From: Variovorax sp. RA8
Lineage (GTDB): Bacteria > Pseudomonadota > Gammaproteobacteria > Burkholderiales > Burkholderiaceae_C
Assembly: GCF_901827175.1 (NCBI RefSeq)
Contig: NZ_LR594662.1
Location: 1,054,001-1,118,000, forward strand
DNA length: 64,000 nucleotides
Direction of reading: 5' to 3'
Part shown: in pieces, positions 56,331-64,000 of the stretch
Numbering within the stretch: position 1 is the stretch's first letter
How the letters are laid out: each line of letters starts with the position of its first letter
Notes under the pieces: generated by a model
The model's database searches: none
What the model was told of the DNA's origin: nothing
Seen by the model: only the letters and a program-made list of their open reading frames with translations
Position numbers and translations under genes: made by a program

Positions 56331-57529
56331 AAACACTCCGCCTGCGCCCCGGCAAGGAACGCTCGTTGCTGCGCCGCCATCCGTGGATCTTCGAATCGGC
56401 CATCGCCAAGGGCGGCGGCGATGCGGGCGAGACGGTGCGCATCGAGGCTGACGACGGCCGCTTCCTGGCGTGGGCGGCCTTCAGCCCGCATTCCAAGATC
56501 CGCGCGCGGGCCTGGAGTTTCGACGAGCAGCAGCGCATCGATTCGGCTTTCATGACGTCGCGGGTGGCGAGCGCGGTGGCGGCGCGGGAGCGCTTCGAGT
56601 TGCCGAGCGACGGCGTGCGCCTGGTGCACGGCGAGGCCGATGGCCTGCCGGGGTTGATCGTCGACCGCTACGGCGACACGCTGGTGGCGCAGTTCCTGTC
56701 GGCCGGGGCCGAGCGCTGGAAGAGCGTGCTGGCCGATGCGCTGCTGGCGGCCACCGGCCTGGCGAAGCTCTATGAGCGCTCCGACGCGAGCGGCCGCGAG
56801 CGCGAGGGGTTGGCGCCCGCGGCCGGCTGGCTGCGCGGCAGCGGGCCCACCGAACTGACCATCCGCGAGCACGACTGGCAGCTCACGCTGGACATCGCCA
56901 CCGGGCACAAGACCGGCTTCTACCTCGACCAGCGCGACAGCCGCGGGCGCTTCGCGGAGCTGGCGCGGCGCCGGCGCTTCCGGCGCGTGCTCAACTGCTT
57001 TTGCTACACGGGCGGCTTCACGGTCGCGGCGATGGCCGGGCTGAAGGCGGCGGGCGCGCTCGATGGGGCGGAGCTGCTGTCCATCGACTCCTCGCTGCCG
57101 GCGCTGGAGCGCGCGCGGGCCCATGTGGCCCTCAACGGCTTCGAAGGCGCCCGCGCCGAGTTCCTGGACGCCGATGTCAATGCCTCCCTGCGCCGCTTTC
57201 TCGACGAGGGCCGCAGCTTCGATGCCATCGTGCTCGACCCGCCCAAGTTCGCCCCCACCGTGGCCCATGCCGAACGCGCGGCGCGGGCCTACAAGGACCT
57301 CAACCGGCTCGCCCTGAAGCTGCTGGTGCCGGGCGGCGTGCTGCTGACCTTCTCCTGCTCGGGCGGCATCGGCGCCGACCTGTTCCACAAGATCGTGGCC
57401 TCGGCCGGCATCGATGCGGGCGTGGACGGCTATATCAGCGAGCGCCTGGGCGCGGCGCCGGACCACCCGATGACCATCGAGTTCCCCGAGGGCGAGTACC
57501 TGAAAGGCTTGGTGGTCGTGCGCAAGTGA
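56327..57529 (+). CDS. rlmI: 23S rRNA m5C1962 methyltransferase RlmI-like
   Basis: A 400-aa class I methyltransferase with an N-terminal PUA domain (MKTLRLRPGKERSLLRRHPWIF), an RFM-like middle domain (GLPGLIVDRYGD, GHKTGFYLDQRDSRG), and the SAM site LNCFCYTGGFTVAAMAGL. The catalytic motifs are VLDPPKFAPT and FSCSGGIGADLF, with the Cys of SCSGG as the methyl-acceptor nucleophile. The length agrees with RlmI (YccW). The start overlaps the xerC stop. Confidence 0.92.
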   Translation: MKTLRLRPGKERSLLRRHPWIFESAIAKGGGDAGETVRIEADDGRFLAWAAFSPHSKIRARAWSFDEQQRIDSAFMTSRVASAVAARERFELPSDGVRLVHGEADGLPGLIVDRYGDTLVAQFLSAGAERWKSVLADALLAATGLAKLYERSDASGREREGLAPAAGWLRGSGPTELTIREHDWQLTLDIATGHKTGFYLDQRDSRGRFAELARRRRFRRVLNCFCYTGGFTVAAMAGLKAAGALDGAELLSIDSSLPALERARAHVALNGFEGARAEFLDADVNASLRRFLDEGRSFDAIVLDPPKFAPTVAHAERAARAYKDLNRLALKLLVPGGVLLTFSCSGGIGADLFHKIVASAGIDAGVDGYISERLGAAPDHPMTIEFPEGEYLKGLVVVRK

Positions 57530-57682
57530 GCCGCAGGGCCGCTGCGAAGGCGAACGGCACCGCAGCCGAAGGCGAAGGTACTCCGGAGACCCGGTCGCGG
57601 CTCTTTGCCCCTGCGGCGGCGCGGCTTGGGGCACGTGGCTAAACTTCCCGCCTTCCCCCTCGTCCCCCTTCCCGGAGCATCC

Positions 57683-58729
57683 ATGGCCCTGATCCCCGCC
57701 ACCATCCTCACCGGCTTCCTCGGCTCCGGCAAGACCACGCTGCTCAAGCGCATCCTGAGCGAGGCGCACGGGCAGAAGATCGCCGTGATCGAGAACGAGT
57801 TCGGCGAGGAGAACATCGACAACGACATCCTGGTCACCGAGTCCAAGGAGCAGATCGTGCAGATGAGCAACGGCTGCATCTGCTGCACCATCCGCGAGGA
57901 CCTGCGCGAGGCCCTGCAGCTGCTGGCCGCCAAGAAGCGCAAGGGGCTGCTCGACTTCGACCGCGTGGTGATCGAGACCACCGGCCTGGCCGATCCGGGC
58001 CCGGTGGCGCAGACCTTCTTCATGGACGACGAGATCGCCGAAAGCTATCTGCTGGACTCGATCCTCACGCTGGTGGACGCCAAGCATGCGCCGCAGCAGC
58101 TCAACGACCGCCAGGAAGCGCGCCGCCAGGTGGGCTTCGCTGACCAGATCTTCATCAGCAAGAGCGATCTGGTGGCGGCCGAGGAGACCGAGGCGCTGAT
58201 CCACCGCCTCAAGCACATGAACCCGCGTGCCCCGCAGCAGAAGGTGCATTTCGGCGACGTGCCGTTGAAGGACGTGTTCGACCTGCGCGGCTTCAACCTC
58301 AATGCCAAGCTGGACATCGATCCGGACTTCCTGAAGGAGGAAGAGGAGCACGACCACGACCATGCGCACGGCGAGCATTGCGACCACCCCTCGCACAAGC
58401 ACGAGGGTCATGGCCACCACCATCACCACGATGACGACGTGAAGAGCTTCGTCTTCCGCGCCGACCGGCCCTTCGACCCGGCCCGGCTGGAGGACTTCCT
58501 GGGCGCAATCGTCAACATCTACGGCCCGCGCATGCTGCGCTACAAGGGCGTGCTGAACATGCAGGGCACCGAGCGCAAGGTGATCTTCCAGGGCGTGCAC
58601 CAGCTGATGGGCAGCGACCTCGGCCCGGCCTGGGGACCGGACGAAAAGCGCAACAGCCGCATGGTGTTCATCGGCATCGACCTGCCGCGCGAGATCCTGG
58701 AGCAGGGGCTGGAACAGTGCCTGGTCTGA
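57683..58729 (+). CDS. CobW/COG0523-family GTP-binding metallochaperone
   Basis: A 348-aa G3E GTPase: Walker A TGFLGSGKTTLLKRIL near residue 10, Walker B region VVIETTGLADPGPV, the metal-binding motif SNGCICCTIREDL near 65, and the base-recognition motif ISKSDLV. A His/Glu/Asp-rich loop at about 217-255 (EEEEHDHDHAHGEHCDHP and further His) separates the GTPase and CobW C-terminal domains and would bind zinc or a similar metal. No Zur-type box is evident in the 153-bp upstream gap. It likely delivers a metal to a client enzyme. Confidence 0.92.
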   Translation: MALIPATILTGFLGSGKTTLLKRILSEAHGQKIAVIENEFGEENIDNDILVTESKEQIVQMSNGCICCTIREDLREALQLLAAKKRKGLLDFDRVVIETTGLADPGPVAQTFFMDDEIAESYLLDSILTLVDAKHAPQQLNDRQEARRQVGFADQIFISKSDLVAAEETEALIHRLKHMNPRAPQQKVHFGDVPLKDVFDLRGFNLNAKLDIDPDFLKEEEEHDHDHAHGEHCDHPSHKHEGHGHHHHHDDDVKSFVFRADRPFDPARLEDFLGAIVNIYGPRMLRYKGVLNMQGTERKVIFQGVHQLMGSDLGPAWGPDEKRNSRMVFIGIDLPREILEQGLEQCLV

Positions 58730-58929
58730 CCGGGATCGCCTGACCTTCTATACAATCGCGCGCCTGTTCCGGAGGTCAGGCATCGTCCTTCCCGGGACGA
58801 TGTGTGACTTTTGACATAGAGCAGCACACGTTTTCGGCCTGCTTTCGGGGGTATAACCCCTGGGTTCGCCGTTGGCGAGCCCCCTGACAAGGCGGGGTCC
58901 CGCGAAGCCCTCGGGCAGCAGTGGTTCCC

Positions 58930-58947
58930 ATGGGAGTAAATCCCCAT
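58930..58947 (+). promoter_or_regulatory. Hairpin masking the dksA ribosome-binding site
   Basis: ATGGGA (58930-58935), a short loop GTAAA and TCCCCAT (58941-58947) can form a small hairpin (one bulge). It contains the GGGAG Shine-Dalgarno sequence and reaches the first base of the proposed TTG start at 58947. Further upstream lies another perfect dyad, GGGGTATAACCCC (58848-58860). A role in translational control is inferred from structure only. Confidence 0.35.
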
Positions 58948-59909
58948 TGAAAGCGCGTACCAGTTCGTCGAAGGAGCCAGTCACCGTGAAGAAACCAGTC
59001 GCCCAGGCAAAGCCCGTGTCCAGACCGGCCGTCAAGAAGACGGCGGTTGCGAAGCAGGCCGCGCCCGCCGCGAAGAAGGTTTCCGCGCCCAAGACCGTCG
59101 GACCTGTCGCGCCGCCGAAGCCTTCTGCCACGAGCAAGGCCAAGGCTGCGGGTGCAGGTGCTTCCTCATCAACCCACGCGGCCGGTACTCGCGCCGCCGC
59201 ACCAGCTTCATCGATCCCCGTTAAAAAGGCGGTTGCGGCCCCTGCCGCAGCGACACCTGCTATGACCACTCCGACCACCCCCTCCGACACCTCTCCCTCC
59301 AACGCACCCGCACCCGCTCGCGGCGGGCGCGTCTCGCGGCTGTCGCAGCTGACCGTGCCCTCCATGCCGCAATCGGTGGCATCCACCGCGGCCAAGTCCA
59401 GCTTCGTCCAGGACTTGAAGACCGCGCTGGTGCCGCCGCCGCCCGTCGCCATCAAGAAAGACCCGAAGCTGGCCAACAACTGGAAGACGAAGTCGGTCGA
59501 GGAGCTCACCGATGCCGAGGTGATTGCCATGCCGGACTCCGAGTACATGAACGAGAAGCAGATGGCCTTCTTCCGGCTCAAGCTGCAAGCGCTCAAGCGC
59601 GAGATCCTCGAGAGCGCCGGCGAGACCACCGAGCACCTGCGGGAGGACACCGTCGTGGTGCCCGACCCGGCCGACCGCGCCACCATCGAGGAAGAGCACG
59701 CGCTCGAACTGCGCACCCGCGACCGCGAGCGCAAGCTGCTGAAGAAGATCGAGCAGTCGATCCAGCGCATCGACGCCGGCGACTACGGCTACTGCGACGA
59801 GACGGGCGAGCCGATCGGCCTCGGCCGGCTGCTGGCGCGCCCGACTGCCACGCTGTCGATCGAGGCGCAGCAGCGCCGCGAGCTCAAGCAGAAGATGTTC
59901 GGCGACTGA
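58947..59909 (+). CDS. dksA: RNA polymerase-binding protein DksA with long N-terminal extension
   Basis: The C-terminal 145 or so residues are DksA: MPDSEYMNEKQMAFFRLKL, coiled coil, DPADRATIEEEHALELRTRD, and the finger GDYGYCDETGEPIGLGRLL. Only the first zinc-finger Cys remains; the other three positions are Thr, Ser and Ala, as in many alpha/betaproteobacterial DksAs. The reading frame extends about 170 residues upstream in a Lys/Ala/Pro/Ser-rich, probably disordered region. The start chosen is TTG 58947 (GGGAG site); in-frame ATGs lie at 59262 and nearer the DksA domain, so the N-terminus is uncertain. DksA mediates the stringent response with ppGpp. Confidence 0.85.
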   Translation: MKARTSSSKEPVTVKKPVAQAKPVSRPAVKKTAVAKQAAPAAKKVSAPKTVGPVAPPKPSATSKAKAAGAGASSSTHAAGTRAAAPASSIPVKKAVAAPAAATPAMTTPTTPSDTSPSNAPAPARGGRVSRLSQLTVPSMPQSVASTAAKSSFVQDLKTALVPPPPVAIKKDPKLANNWKTKSVEELTDAEVIAMPDSEYMNEKQMAFFRLKLQALKREILESAGETTEHLREDTVVVPDPADRATIEEEHALELRTRDRERKLLKKIEQSIQRIDAGDYGYCDETGEPIGLGRLLARPTATLSIEAQQRRELKQKMFGD

Positions 59910-59940
59910 GTCACCGAAGCATCGAAGGGAGTCGCTGCGC

Positions 59941-61530
59941 ATGGCCAAGGAAGATACCGGCCGGCTGCTGTCCAAGGTGGCCAAGTTCGTTCGCAATCCG
60001 CTCAAGGATTGGTCCGAGCTCGATGCCGAGGAGTCCTCGCAGCTCGAGAACGGCTACAGCCGCGAGATGCTCAAGGAAATGATCGAGCGGCGGCAGCGCA
60101 ATGACTTCGTGCGTCGCCGCGAGTTCGACATGCTTCGCAAGCTGCGCCAGCGCGAGGCGGCCGGCGGGCGCGACGCGGCGGCCACGCCGTCCTCCTTCAA
60201 CATCAGCAGCACCACCGGCAAGACCGAAGGCCGGGCGCTCACGCTCAAGAAGATCGCCGAGATCGAGGAGCAGATGTCGCAGCAGTGGTGGAAGAACCGC
60301 GGCCCAGGCGGAGAACAGGCCGCCGGGGACGGCAAGGCAAGCGGCGACATGGCTGCCCAGCACGCCCGCGCCTACGCCGACACCGTGCCCGGTGTAGCGC
60401 CGCCGCAGGGCGCCGCCGGCCCGGCTGCCGTGCCCTCGGTCTCCGACGGCTGCATCGAGGAGGCCGCGATCCGCTTCGCCCATGGCGACGACGCCGGCAC
60501 GGAAGCGATCCTCCTGCAGGCGCTGGCGCCCGACGCCTCGGGCGCCGATCACGACGACACCTGGCGAGCGCTGTTCGACTTCTATCGCGCCGTCGGCGAT
60601 GCAGAGAAGTTCTCGGCGGCGGCTGTGCGCTACACCCAGCGCACCAGCCGCAACCCGCCCGAATGGATCTCGCTGCGCGCGGTGGCGCGCCATGCCCAGA
60701 TCGCCGCGGCATCGACCGTCAGCGCCCCGCCTCCGGCGCCAGTGGGCGGCGCCGACTGGGCCAGCCCCGCCGTGCTCAGGCGCGAAGACCTGCTGGGCCT
60801 CACGCGCGCACTCGGCGCGGCCGGCCCCACCTGGAAGCTGGATTGGAGTGCGCTCGACGCCATCGAGCCCGATGCAGCCGGCCCGCTGCGTGCGCTCTTC
60901 AACCATTGGGCCGACTCGGCGGTGCAACTGCGCTTCGCCGGCGCCGACCGGCTGCAGATCGCGCTCACCGAGGCCACCCCGGTCAACGAACGCCGGGTCG
61001 ACGCCATCTGGTGGCAACTGCACATGGCCGCGCTGCGTGTCATGCACCGGCCGGACGAGTTCGAGCTGCTGGCGCTCAACTATTGCATCACCTACGAAGT
61101 GTCGCCCCCGCCCTGGGAAGACCCGAAGGGCGATTTCGGCGAGCTCGAGGTGTCGGCGGCCACGGCCCGGCCCTCGGTGTCGTCGGGATTCTCGATCTCG
61201 GGGCACGACGATGAGCTGATCGGCGCCGACGCCGCGCCGACGCACGCCGCGGCCGGCCACGGCTCGCTGGCGGGCGAGCTCGCTGGCGAATCGCTCCCGA
61301 CCTGGGAGCGCCTCGACAAGGAGCTCGCCGGTGCGCAGGGCCTGTCGATTTCCTGCGCCGGACTGGTGCGGCTCGACTTCGTGGCCGCCGGTTCCCTGCT
61401 GAACTGGGTTACCGCCCGCGACGCGCGCGGCGAGCGGGTCGCTTTCGTCGACGCGCATCGCCTGATCGCCGCCTTCTTTGGCGTGATCGGGATTGCGGAC
61501 CACGCCGAAGTCGCGATCAGGGCGAACTGA
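59941..61530 (+). CDS. STAS domain-containing protein, uncharacterised
   Basis: A 529-aa soluble protein. The charged N-terminus (1-95) is helical and Arg-rich ([20 protein letters not shown]). A middle part (about 170-250) is TPR-like. Two STAS-like segments follow: [20 protein letters not shown] near 302, and a better C-terminal STAS ([20 protein letters not shown] near 470). It resembles proteins I recall next to dksA/hslVU in Burkholderiales, with no known function. The gap after dksA is 31 bp, suggesting co-transcription. A link to a partner-switching or polarity system is speculative. Confidence 0.7.
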   Translation: MAKEDTGRLLSKVAKFVRNPLKDWSELDAEESSQLENGYSREMLKEMIERRQRNDFVRRREFDMLRKLRQREAAGGRDAAATPSSFNISSTTGKTEGRALTLKKIAEIEEQMSQQWWKNRGPGGEQAAGDGKASGDMAAQHARAYADTVPGVAPPQGAAGPAAVPSVSDGCIEEAAIRFAHGDDAGTEAILLQALAPDASGADHDDTWRALFDFYRAVGDAEKFSAAAVRYTQRTSRNPPEWISLRAVARHAQIAAASTVSAPPPAPVGGADWASPAVLRREDLLGLTRALGAAGPTWKLDWSALDAIEPDAAGPLRALFNHWADSAVQLRFAGADRLQIALTEATPVNERRVDAIWWQLHMAALRVMHRPDEFELLALNYCITYEVSPPPWEDPKGDFGELEVSAATARPSVSSGFSISGHDDELIGADAAPTHAAAGHGSLAGELAGESLPTWERLDKELAGAQGLSISCAGLVRLDFVAAGSLLNWVTARDARGERVAFVDAHRLIAAFFGVIGIADHAEVAIRAN

Positions 61531-61557
61531 AACCCGGCCCCGGCCCACGCCATGCGC

Positions 61558-61607
61558 CGCGTTGGCCTCTTCGCCGAAGAGGTCGCCGCAACGCGTTATT
61601 CTGTTTT
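61558..61607 (+). terminator. Probable rho-independent terminator after STAS gene
   Basis: Arms CGCGTTG (61558-61564) and CAACGCG (61589-61595) enclose an inner stem CCTCTTC / GAAGAGG with a 3-nt loop. The hairpin is followed by TTATTCTGTTTT. The long stem with a T-rich tail fits termination of the dksA-STAS transcript before hslV. Confidence 0.6.
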
Positions 61608-61628
61608 CCACCCGCTCCCCATCCCCGG

Positions 61629-61656
61629 CTTGCATTCGTGCAGGCTATCGCCATAT
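61629..61656 (+). promoter_or_regulatory. Sigma32-like promoter immediately before hslV
   Basis: CTTGCAT (61629-61635), 13 bp, then CGCCATAT (61649-61656) resembles the heat-shock consensus CTTGAAA / CCCCATNT with two mismatches in each box. The predicted transcription start falls at or next to the A of the hslV ATG (61664). That would give a leaderless message, and no Shine-Dalgarno sequence is visible upstream of hslV. Confidence 0.4.
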
Positions 61657-61663
61657 TGCTTCG

Positions 61664-62209
61664 ATGGAACAATTTCACGGAACCACGATCATCAGCGTGC
61701 GCCGCAAGACCCCGAACGGCGACCAGGTCGCCATCGGCGGCGATGGCCAGGTCACGCTGGGCAACATCGTCATCAAGGGCAGCGCGCGCAAGGTGCGCCG
61801 GCTCTACCAGGGCAAGGTGCTCGCCGGTTTCGCCGGCGCGACCGCCGATGCCTTCACCCTCTTCGAACGCTTCGAGGGCAAGCTCGAGAAGCACCAGGGC
61901 CACCTGGCGCGCGCTGCCATCGAGCTGACAAAGGACTGGCGCACCGACCGCGTGCTGCGCCGCCTGGAGGCGATGCTGGCCGTCGCCGACGCCCACAGCT
62001 CGCTGATCATCACCGGCAACGGCGACGTGCTGGAGCCCGAGAACGGCATCATCGCGATCGGCTCCGGCGGCGCCTATGCCCAGGCCGCTGCCAAAGCGCT
62101 GCTCGACCACACCGAGCTGAGCGCCGCCGACATCGTCAAGAAGTCGCTCGAGATCGCGGGCGAACTCTGCATTTACACCAACATGCATCACACCGTAGAG
62201 ACCCTGTGA
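61664..62209 (+). CDS. hslV: ATP-dependent protease subunit HslV
   Basis: A 181-aa threonine protease (ClpQ). The chain begins MEQFHG followed by [20 protein letters not shown], so a six-residue propeptide must be removed to expose the catalytic Thr. [37 protein letters not shown] and the C-terminal MHHTVETL are typical. It forms a dodecamer capped by HslU. The gene lies 17 bp upstream of hslU. Confidence 0.96.
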   Translation: MEQFHGTTIISVRRKTPNGDQVAIGGDGQVTLGNIVIKGSARKVRRLYQGKVLAGFAGATADAFTLFERFEGKLEKHQGHLARAAIELTKDWRTDRVLRRLEAMLAVADAHSSLIITGNGDVLEPENGIIAIGSGGAYAQAAAKALLDHTELSAADIVKKSLEIAGELCIYTNMHHTVETL

Positions 62210-62226
62210 GCCCAGCGAGTGACCCC

Positions 62227-63549
62227 ATGCCCATGACCCCACAGGAAATCGTCTCCGAGCTCGACAACCACATCGTCGGGCAACCCGATGCCAAACGCGC
62301 CGTCGCCATCGCGCTGCGCAACCGCTGGCGCCGCCAGCAGGTCGACGAGAAGCTGCGCGCCGAGATCACGCCCAAGAACATCCTCATGATCGGCCCCACC
62401 GGCGTGGGCAAGACCGAGATCGCGCGCCGGCTCGCGCGCCTGGCCGACGCGCCCTTCATCAAGGTCGAGGCCACCAAGTTCACCGAGGTGGGCTACGTGG
62501 GCAAGGACGTCGACTCGATCGTGCGCGACCTGGCAGAGATGGCCGTCAAGCAGACGCGCGAGAGCGAGAGCGCCAAGGTGCGCATGCGTGCCGAGGACGG
62601 CGCCGAGGAGCGCATCCTCGACGTGCTGCTGCCCCCGGCTCGCACGGCCGACGGCTCGAACGCCGAGAGCAGCAACGCCACCCGCCAGGCCTTCCGCAAG
62701 AAGCTGCGTGAGCATCAGCTCGACGACAAAGAGATCGAGATCGAGCTCGCCGAGCAGCGCGCCCCGCTCGAGATCATGGGCCCCGCCGGCATGGAGGACA
62801 TGACCGAGCAGCTGCGCGGCATGTTCGGCCAGCTGGCGCAGGGCCGGCGCAAGACGCGCAAGCTCAAGATCGGCGAGGCCATGCGCCTGCTGATCGAGGA
62901 GGAGGCGACCAAGCTGGTCAACGAGGAAGAGATCCGCACCCAGGCGATTCACAACGCCGAGCAGAACGGCATCGTCTTCATCGACGAGATCGACAAGGTC
63001 GCCACCCGCAGCGAGGCGCAGGGCGCCGACGTGTCGCGCCAGGGCGTTCAGCGCGACCTGCTGCCGCTGGTGGAGGGCACCGCTGTGAGCACCAAGTACG
63101 GCGTGGTGCGCACCGACCACATCCTCTTCATCGCCAGCGGCGCCTTCCACCTGAGCAAGCCCAGCGACCTGATCCCCGAGCTGCAAGGCCGCTTCCCGAT
63201 CCGCGTCGAGCTGCAGTCGCTCTCGGTGGCTGATTTCGAGAGCATCCTGACCCAGACCCGGGCCTCGCTGGTCAAGCAGTACCAGGCGCTGCTGGCGACC
63301 GAAGGCGTGACGCTGGAGTTCACGGCGGATGGCATCACCAGGCTCGCCAGCATCGCCTACGAGGTCAACGAGCGCACCGAGAATATCGGCGCTCGGCGCC
63401 TCTCGACGGTCATGGAGCGCCTGCTCGACGAGGTGAGCTTCGATGCCGCCAAGCTTGAAGGCCAGACCGTGCGCATCGATGCCGCCTACGTGGACGCACG
63501 TCTGTCGGCACTAAGTCACGACGAAGACCTTTCCCGATTCATCCTCTGA
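62227..63549 (+). CDS. hslU: HslU ATPase of the HslVU protease
   Basis: A 440-aa AAA+ unfoldase (ClpY). The start [20 protein letters not shown] is followed by Walker [21 protein letters not shown] near residue 56. The I-domain occupies about 110-240. Walker [14 protein letters not shown] lies near 250, and the sensor/arginine region [15 protein letters not shown] and C-terminal [12 protein letters not shown] complete it. It unfolds substrates for HslV. Two in-frame ATGs (62227, 62233) are possible starts. Confidence 0.97.
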   Translation: MPMTPQEIVSELDNHIVGQPDAKRAVAIALRNRWRRQQVDEKLRAEITPKNILMIGPTGVGKTEIARRLARLADAPFIKVEATKFTEVGYVGKDVDSIVRDLAEMAVKQTRESESAKVRMRAEDGAEERILDVLLPPARTADGSNAESSNATRQAFRKKLREHQLDDKEIEIELAEQRAPLEIMGPAGMEDMTEQLRGMFGQLAQGRRKTRKLKIGEAMRLLIEEEATKLVNEEEIRTQAIHNAEQNGIVFIDEIDKVATRSEAQGADVSRQGVQRDLLPLVEGTAVSTKYGVVRTDHILFIASGAFHLSKPSDLIPELQGRFPIRVELQSLSVADFESILTQTRASLVKQYQALLATEGVTLEFTADGITRLASIAYEVNERTENIGARRLSTVMERLLDEVSFDAAKLEGQTVRIDAAYVDARLSALSHDEDLSRFIL

Positions 63550-63638
63550 TCGGGCTTTTGCACGAGCGCTGGCGCTTGCGGTTCACGCAACACATTCATT
63601 GCGCGAGCTAAGTGCTTCACCTGCAACGGAATTCGGTA

Positions 63639-63656
63639 TTTTTGAGGCTTCAAAAA
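63639..63656. repeat. AT-rich inverted repeat downstream of hslU
   Basis: TTTTTGA-GGCT-TCAAAAA is a perfect 7-bp dyad in the 270-bp hslU-mraZ gap. It is too AT-rich and lacks the U-tract geometry of a classic terminator. It may be a protein-binding site or a weak hairpin. The remainder of the gap upstream of it shows nothing else recognisable. Confidence 0.4.
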
Positions 63657-63704
63657 CACCGCTAAGTTGTTGATTCCATTACAAAAAATAGCCGCGACAC
63701 CCAG

Positions 63705-63732
63705 TTGCGTGGTAGGTGTTTCCTGCTACAGT
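63705..63732 (+). promoter_or_regulatory. Candidate sigma70 promoter of mraZ
   Basis: TTGCGT (63705-63710) and TACAGT (63727-63732), spaced by 16 bp, form a plausible promoter. The start would fall inside the MraZ repeat array that follows, which fits autorepression. The match to consensus is moderate. Confidence 0.45.
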
Positions 63733-63775
63733 GCAAAAAAGTGCAGTTAAGTGGGAAAAAGTGTCTGTTCGTGCC
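63731..63775 (+). promoter_or_regulatory. MraZ operator: five GTG repeats at 10-bp period
   Basis: GTGCA, GTGCA, GTGGG, GTGTC and GTGCC begin at 63731, 63741, 63751, 63761 and 63771, exactly ten bases apart, with A-rich spacers between the first copies. MraZ of Escherichia coli binds TGGGN repeats at a 10-bp period ahead of its own gene, so this is very probably the autoregulatory site of the downstream mraZ. Confidence 0.75.
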
Positions 63776-63819
63776 TCGCCGAGGTGCACGGCGCCTTTCC
63801 AGGACAGGGGTTCGCGGTC

Positions 63820-64000
63820 GTGTTTCAAGGGGCTTCATCGCTCAGTCTCGATGCCAAGGGGCGGCTTTCCGTGCCGACCCGGCATCGTGACGTCCTGAGC
63901 GCGACCGCCGGCGGCCAGCTCACGATCACCAAGCACCCCCACGGCTGCCTGATGGTGTTCCCGCGTCCGGAGTGGGAGAAATTCCGCGAGCGCATCGCGG
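63820..64000 (+). CDS. mraZ: Transcriptional regulator MraZ, N-terminal part
   Basis: A GTG start opens [21 protein letters not shown], the conserved first SpoVT/AbrB-like domain of MraZ with its [13 protein letters not shown] loop. It continues [17 protein letters not shown] to the window edge (60 codons). MraZ is the first gene of the division and cell-wall (dcw) cluster and represses it through an upstream repeat array, here at 63731-63775. The remainder of the gene lies outside the window. Confidence 0.93.
   Translation, partial: MFQGASSLSLDAKGRLSVPTRHRDVLSATAGGQLTITKHPHGCLMVFPRPEWEKFRERIA

Noticed and set aside
63639..63656. Rho-independent terminator for hslVU.
   Set aside because: The stem is AT-only apart from one G-C pair per arm and there is no proper U-tract after a GC-rich stem.

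Overview
This window is high-GC chromosomal DNA from a betaproteobacterium, most likely Comamonadaceae (a Variovorax-like member of the Burkholderiales). The case rests on seven Bug-type substrate-binding proteins of tripartite tricarboxylate transporters (TTT), a complete Comamonas-type terephthalate operon, a DksA whose zinc-finger cysteines are mostly replaced, and the order dksA - STAS protein - hslVU - mraZ at the right end. I see no rRNA, tRNA, CRISPR array, intact insertion sequence or integrase.

Layout. 1-10073: a leftward CoA-thioester beta-oxidation operon resembling the pimelate (pim) operon. Its order is fused hydratase/dehydrogenase, thiolase, large and small acyl-CoA dehydrogenases, CoA ligase and a Bug protein, and it is divergent from a LysR gene with a clear palindromic operator. 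10164-18236: an accessory stretch with an orphan SdhB, a chemoreceptor, an Lrp-controlled PxpA-like / Bug / diaminopropionate ammonia-lyase operon, and gene debris (a DUF1330 tail, a catalytically dead half hydrolase, a frameshifted radC remnant). The DUF1330 3' end occurs at both sides of this stretch in the same orientation. 18237-20762: pyrC, a NYN-domain protein and DUF3025. 20734-26352: a full terephthalate catabolic set (tphR, tphC, tphA2, tphA3, tphB, tphA1).

26463-35915: htpX behind a heat-shock-type promoter, an FAD dehydrogenase, cysteine synthase, the RNase P RNA, a methyltransferase/AraC pair, an S4-domain pseudouridine-synthase-like protein coupled to a Nudix/metallo-beta-lactamase fusion, and a Bug protein. 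36024-39688: branched-chain 2-oxoacid dehydrogenase E1alpha, E1beta and E2, without E3. 39752-45048: NfeD-type protease, slipin, CorA, a cytosine-deaminase-like amidohydrolase and a degenerate kinase-like protein. 45155-50895: three more Bug genes around a PEP-mutase/isocitrate-lyase-family enzyme and a TIM-barrel hydrolase, with a LysR gene.

50977-64000: a flavin monooxygenase divergent from a DsbA-like isomerase, then mostly core genes: dapF, DUF484, ydcF-like, xerC, rlmI, a CobW-type metallochaperone, dksA, STAS protein, hslV, hslU and the start of mraZ, the first gene of the division/cell-wall cluster, with a five-repeat MraZ operator. Overall the window alternates scavenging loci for organic acids and aromatics (binding protein, enzymes, local regulator) with conserved housekeeping blocks.
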